Positions 7,500-9,997 of a stretch of DNA of 9,997 nt are shown piece after piece; the stretch's first letter is position 1; every line of letters begins with the position of its first letter. The position numbers and the translations under genes are program-made. The DNA comes from Methanomassiliicoccaceae archaeon UBA537 (GTDB lineage Archaea; Thermoplasmatota; Thermoplasmata; Methanomassiliicoccales; Methanomethylophilaceae): contig DATC01000044.1 in NCBI GenBank assembly GCA_002504495.1, positions 1 through 9,997 of the forward strand, in the 5' to 3' direction. The notes beneath the pieces are model-generated. The model saw only the letters and a program-made list of their open reading frames with translations. It was not told the DNA's origin and did not search any database.

Positions 7500-7516
7500 T
7501 CCGAACGGCGTTCGGA
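7500..7516. repeat. Perfect inverted repeat after the low-GC gene pair
   Basis: TCCGAAC-GGC-GTTCGGA is a 7-bp stem with a 3-nt loop, 34 nt after the TAG at 7466. No T-run follows on the plus strand, while on the minus strand an ATTTTATG run follows. It could be a weak terminator, an mRNA end-protecting hairpin or a binding site. Confidence 0.5.
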
Positions 7517-7540
7517 GACTGCGAAATACCGTCTTTCAGG

Positions 7541-7553
7541 AATATGACATATT
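7541..7553. promoter_or_regulatory. Palindrome upstream of the UspA-family gene
   Basis: AATATG-A-CATATT is a perfect 6-bp inverted repeat about 50 nt before the ATG at 7602. Its placement upstream of the presumed promoter suits a regulator site, but it is short and AT-rich, so chance is possible. Confidence 0.3.
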
Positions 7554-7572
7554 GCTGTTCCAATCGGCAGAT

Positions 7573-7579
7573 AGATATC
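7573..7579 (+). promoter_or_regulatory. Weak TATA-like box for the UspA-family gene
   Basis: AGATATC is centred about 26 nt before the ATG at 7602, the spacing expected for a leaderless archaeal transcript. The match to a TATA consensus is poor. Confidence 0.3.
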
Positions 7580-7601
7580 CAGTCTGCCCGATGCGCATCG
7601 C

Positions 7602-8234
7602 ATGTCGATGCTGGTCGCCTATGACGGCAGGGAGATCACCGAGAAGGCTCTGGAATACGCGATCGCCAATTCCCTGGTATACAAGGAGAAGCTGATCATC
7701 CTGTCGGTGATCGCCAGGAACGCCGATACGGACATCCAGAAGCTCCGGTCGCAGTCCCAGGCCGCCCTGGAGAAGGCTAGATCCGAAGGCGCCGACGCAC
7801 AGAGCATTGTGGAATCCGGACAACCCGACAAGGTCATACTGGAGACGGCTTCGCGCTTCGACTGCGAGACCATCATCGTCGGCCGTTCCGGAAAGACGTC
7901 GCTCGACAGGGTGCTCCTCGGCAGCGTCTCGAACTCCATCGTCGCCAATGCCAAGTGCACCGTCATCGTGGTTCAGCGAAGACCGAGCGCCTTGACCAGG
8001 CTCCTTATCACCCTGTCGGGACTCGGAGGGCATCCCGGAACGAGGATCGCCGGCTTCAGGACTGATTCGATGCCGTCTTCCGCGACGTCCCCTCCGACGA
8101 ACGGCCCGCCCGATATGGCGCACGCTCCGACTGCGATGATCATCTTGGGTTCAGGCACCGCGCTGTACGTCCTCTCGGCGGCCTCGCGCATGTTGGCGCA
8201 CATGGGTCCCGTGACCAGAAGGCCGTCTGCATGA
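7602..8234 (+). CDS. UspA-family universal stress protein with antisense C-terminal extension
   Basis: Residues 1-125 make one complete Usp domain: strand 1 (MLVAYDG), helix with ALEYAIANS, strand 2 (KLIILSVIA), and the nucleotide-binding loop G94-xx-G97-(9x)-G107-S followed by VSNSI and the final strand CTVIVVQ. The G-xx-G-9x-G-S/T pattern marks the ATP-binding type of Usp. Such proteins are cytoplasmic dimers linked to stress survival. The normal domain end falls near nt 7976, yet the frame stays open to a TGA at 8232-8234, adding about 85 residues. All of that tail lies antisense to the convergent ferredoxin/small-subunit gene, has no recognisable fold, and is likely translated only because no stop codon remains at the domain end. 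The start could also be the ATG at 7608, two codons later. High-GC codon use resembles the chromosome, not the low-GC pair upstream. Confidence 0.85.
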   Translation: MSMLVAYDGREITEKALEYAIANSLVYKEKLIILSVIARNADTDIQKLRSQSQAALEKARSEGADAQSIVESGQPDKVILETASRFDCETIIVGRSGKTSLDRVLLGSVSNSIVANAKCTVIVVQRRPSALTRLLITLSGLGGHPGTRIAGFRTDSMPSSATSPPTNGPPDMAHAPTAMIILGSGTALYVLSAASRMLAHMGPVTRRPSA

Positions 8235-8713
8235 CGTGGCGATGCGACGACCTTGATTCCGAACCTGTGCATGTCGTAGAACCTGTTGGACATGCAGTTC
8301 AACTCGACCTCGCAGCCGTTGCATGATCCCGTATCCAGCTCTCTCAACGCCACGGACCTTCCGAACATCCTCCTCGCAGACGGATCCAAAGGCCTCTCCA
8401 GCGTCTCTATATCGGTATCCGGTCCCACGACCAGCTCGCTCCTCGAGAGCGCATAGTCCGGAGCAGGACGCTCCCCTATGCACCCGCCTGGACATTCCGA
8501 TACGCAGTCCATGCAGAGCACGCATCTTCCGAGATCCACCTTCCATCCGTCGTCGACGGAGATCGCCTTGGAACGGCAGCGATCGGCGCATATTCCGCAT
8601 CCGGTGCATGCCGATGTCGCCATGGGCATCGTCTCGCGCTCTCCTAGCACGACGCTCTTGGGTTCCGTGGGGCGGTCGGCCCCTATTAGATTGGACAGCA
8701 GTTCGTCGAACAT
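7973..8713 (-). CDS. Ferredoxin domain fused to hydrogenase/complex I small subunit
   Basis: A 246-aa iron-sulfur protein for electron transfer in a group-4-hydrogenase/complex-I-like enzyme. The N-terminal ferredoxin domain has two [4Fe-4S] motifs, C36-C39-C42-C46 and C64-C67-C70-C74. From about residue 115 it becomes a NuoB/HyfI-type small subunit with DTGSCNGCEVEL (C131, C134), GPMC (C172), GACAISGGPF (C198) and PGCPPSPDRV (C228). C131, C134, C198 and C228 are the expected ligands of the proximal (N2-like) cluster and are all present. In Hyf-type operons the ferredoxin (HyfH) and small subunit (HyfI) are normally separate genes that follow the large subunit; here they form one chain in the same order. 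The start at 8713 is fixed by a strong Shine-Dalgarno site. The gene overlaps the large-subunit gene by 28 nt, so coupling of translation is likely. It appears to be the last gene of its operon, since the opposite-strand UspA gene follows. Confidence 0.92.
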   Translation of the reverse strand: MFDELLSNLIGADRPTEPKSVVLGERETMPMATSACTGCGICADRCRSKAISVDDGWKVDLGRCVLCMDCVSECPGGCIGERPAPDYALSRSELVVGPDTDIETLERPLDPSARRMFGRSVALRELDTGSCNGCEVELNCMSNRFYDMHRFGIKVVASPRHADGLLVTGPMCANMREAAERTYSAVPEPKMIIAVGACAISGGPFVGGDVAEDGIESVLKPAILVPGCPPSPDRVIRSLVKALGLR

Positions 8714-9997
8714 GATTCACCTCGCAGATCGTTGCCGCTGTAGGACAATCCGAAGCTCTTGTTGATCAGAGGGAAGTCCGGAACGACGTTGCCGGGAACG
8801 GCATGGCCCATCCCGAACCAGTTCACGAACGACGGATCCCTGACGGAGTACCTCCATATGCCGCCGTCCCTGATCTCCGCGCAATGCACCAGCTCCCCGC
8901 GAGGAGCCTCCACCACAGAGACATGGAATCCGTCCTCCGGAGCGACCTGAACGCGCACATCTCCGGGTTCCATCGACTGGATGCACTGGTGTATCATGCT
9001 TATGGACTCGGTTATCTCGCCGAACCTCACCAGCGTCCTTGAATGGACGTCCCCCTTCTCCGACGTGACGACGTTCATCCCCAGATCTCCGTACATCCCG
9101 TAGCCCAGATCCCTCCTCGCATCCGATGCTATGCCGGAGGCACGCGCTATCGGCCCTACGGCTCCGATGGCGACGGCATCCTCCTTCCTCAGAACCCCTG
9201 TCCCGTCCAGACGGTCCAAGAGAGCAGGGCTCTCCATCGTGGCGGCGAGGTCCTCTATCTCAAACTTGACTTCCATGAGGAAATCATCGAGCTCCATGAG
9301 CTTCGCATCGGGTATGTCGCGACGGAGCCCTCCGGGAACGATGCTGTTCATCAGCAGACGGCTGCCGGTCAATCCGCGGTCCATCCTGAGGAGCTCCTCG
9401 TGGATCCCTCCTCCGATGGAAGAAGGGACGCAGAAAGCCGTGTCCGTGCATACTCCCGAGACGCTCGCCACATGATTGTGGAGCCTCTCCATCTCCGCGA
9501 GTATCGTCCGTATCCTCTTCGCACGAGGAGGCACATCACGATCGGATTCCATTATGCCTGCATATGCGAGGCTGTTGGCGACGCATGTATCCCCGGATAT
9601 CCTCTCGACGAGGCAGGTGCGGTCGCAGGATGCGGGACCCTCCATGAGCTTCTCTATTCCGCGATGGGTGTATCCGAGCGTGGGGACGAGCTCTATGACC
9701 GGCTCTCCTGCGACGCTGAACCTGAAATGGCCCGGTTCGATTATGCCTGCATGGACCGGCCCGACGGGGATCTCGAACACGTCGTCGCCAGTGGTGTGAT
9801 TTGAGCGTATGGGGACCCTGGCCTCCGTAGTCCTGTCGTACGGGATCTTCTGGAGAGGATATCCGTTACCGGTCCTCCGATAGACGATGGGCTCGCGAGG
9901 GCCGTCATCGAAGCGGATCCCGCCCATCTCCGCCATCAGCCTCTCGAACGGAAGGGCGCCGGGCAGGACCTTGGACATCGGAACGGCGGTGGATCCG
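8686..9997 (-). CDS. Hydrogenase/complex I large subunit lacking NiFe ligands, Ehr-like (5' partial)
   Basis: The frame is open through the right edge, so the N-terminus is missing; residue numbers here count from the ATG at 9978, which is probably internal. Residues 1-50 match the tail of a NuoC/30-kDa domain (NGYPLQKIPYDR), so this is a NuoC-NuoD fusion as in HycE/HyfG. The NuoD-type body has FEIPVGPVHAGIIEPGHFRF and LGYTHRGIEKLMEG. The first hydrogenase motif (RICGIC-xxx-HS) reads RISGDTCVANS, and the second (DPCxSC near the C-terminus) reads GLSYSG at 410-415. The four Ni-binding cysteine positions are therefore S128, T131, S412 and G415, as expected of a complex-I or Ehr subunit and not of an H2 enzyme. 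C132 lies one position off. The chain ends with three Cys (CSTNCCPI) inside the 28-nt overlap with the next gene. It probably sits on the inner face of the membrane with membrane subunits encoded upstream, beyond the window. Confidence 0.9.
   Translation of the reverse strand, partial: GSTAVPMSKVLPGALPFERLMAEMGGIRFDDGPREPIVYRRTGNGYPLQKIPYDRTTEARVPIRSNHTTGDDVFEIPVGPVHAGIIEPGHFRFSVAGEPVIELVPTLGYTHRGIEKLMEGPASCDRTCLVERISGDTCVANSLAYAGIMESDRDVPPRAKRIRTILAEMERLHNHVASVSGVCTDTAFCVPSSIGGGIHEELLRMDRGLTGSRLLMNSIVPGGLRRDIPDAKLMELDDFLMEVKFEIEDLAATMESPALLDRLDGTGVLRKEDAVAIGAVGPIARASGIASDARRDLGYGMYGDLGMNVVTSEKGDVHSRTLVRFGEITESISMIHQCIQSMEPGDVRVQVAPEDGFHVSVVEAPRGELVHCAEIRDGGIWRYSVRDPSFVNWFGMGHAVPGNVVPDFPLINKSFGLSYSGNDLRGESCSTNCCPI
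8717..8723 (-). promoter_or_regulatory. Shine-Dalgarno site of the small-subunit gene
   Basis: Read on the minus strand, GAGGTGA stands 3 nt before the ATG at 8713 and matches the usual 16S rRNA anti-Shine-Dalgarno sequence. It lies inside the large-subunit coding region. It decides the start and contrasts with the first genes of transcripts here, which lack such a site. Confidence 0.7.

Noticed and set aside
7484..7624. A 46-codon plus-strand frame preceded by GAGGAGG
   Set aside because: The purine stretch is only 1 nt from the ATG, the frame overlaps the UspA start, and the peptide looks random.
9043..9804. A 253-codon plus-strand frame antisense to the large-subunit gene
   Set aside because: It is a shadow of the conserved large-subunit codons and has no recognisable motif.
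8686..9997. Active H2-producing NiFe hydrogenase
   Set aside because: All four Ni-binding cysteine positions are replaced, so H2 chemistry at a NiFe site is not expected.
1..9997. tRNA, rRNA, CRISPR array, transposase or integrase
   Set aside because: No regularly spaced repeats, cloverleaf-like gaps or recombinase motifs were seen. Gaps between genes are all under 150 nt.

Overview
The window reads as archaeal chromosome. Supporting signs are an archaeal/eukaryal-type glycyl-tRNA synthetase, TATA-like boxes placed about 26-33 nt before start codons with little or no leader, a Shine-Dalgarno site only in front of an operon-internal gene, several zinc-ribbon proteins and a group-4-hydrogenase/complex-I-like module. 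A Thermoplasmatota or Methanomassiliicoccales-type host is my best guess, but no single gene here proves it. No stretch over about 300 bases lacks a gene, and I see no tRNA, rRNA, CRISPR array or transposase.

Layout. (1) 2-1669 (+): glycyl-tRNA synthetase, cut at its 5' end by the window edge. (2) 1811-2995 (+): protein with four CBS domains and an extra C-terminal domain, ending at a hairpin-plus-T terminator. (3) 3058-4227 (-): four-helix membrane protein with three cytoplasmic zinc ribbons, with its own hairpin terminator. (4) 4324-5262 (+): soluble zinc-ribbon protein read divergently from (3), with promoters facing away from each other in a 96-nt gap. (5) 5392-7466 (+): two genes with clearly lower GC than the flanks. 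One is a secreted protein with a hydrophobic middle and a compact His-rich C-terminus resembling polymorphic-toxin tips; the other is an unrecognised protein directly downstream. (6) 7602-8234 (+): UspA-family protein whose frame runs on into the opposite-strand gene. (7) 7973-9997 (-): the end of an operon for a complex-I/hydrogenase-like enzyme. It holds a large subunit (running off the right edge) and a ferredoxin/small-subunit fusion.

Two points stand out. The hydrogenase-like large subunit lacks all four cysteines that hold the NiFe site, while its small partner keeps all expected Fe-S cysteines. This points to an energy-converting-hydrogenase-related (Ehr-like) electron-transfer complex, not an H2-forming enzyme. 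Separately, the low-GC gene pair looks like an acquired secreted toxin-like protein with a linked partner that may be its immunity protein; this is inference from architecture and composition only.
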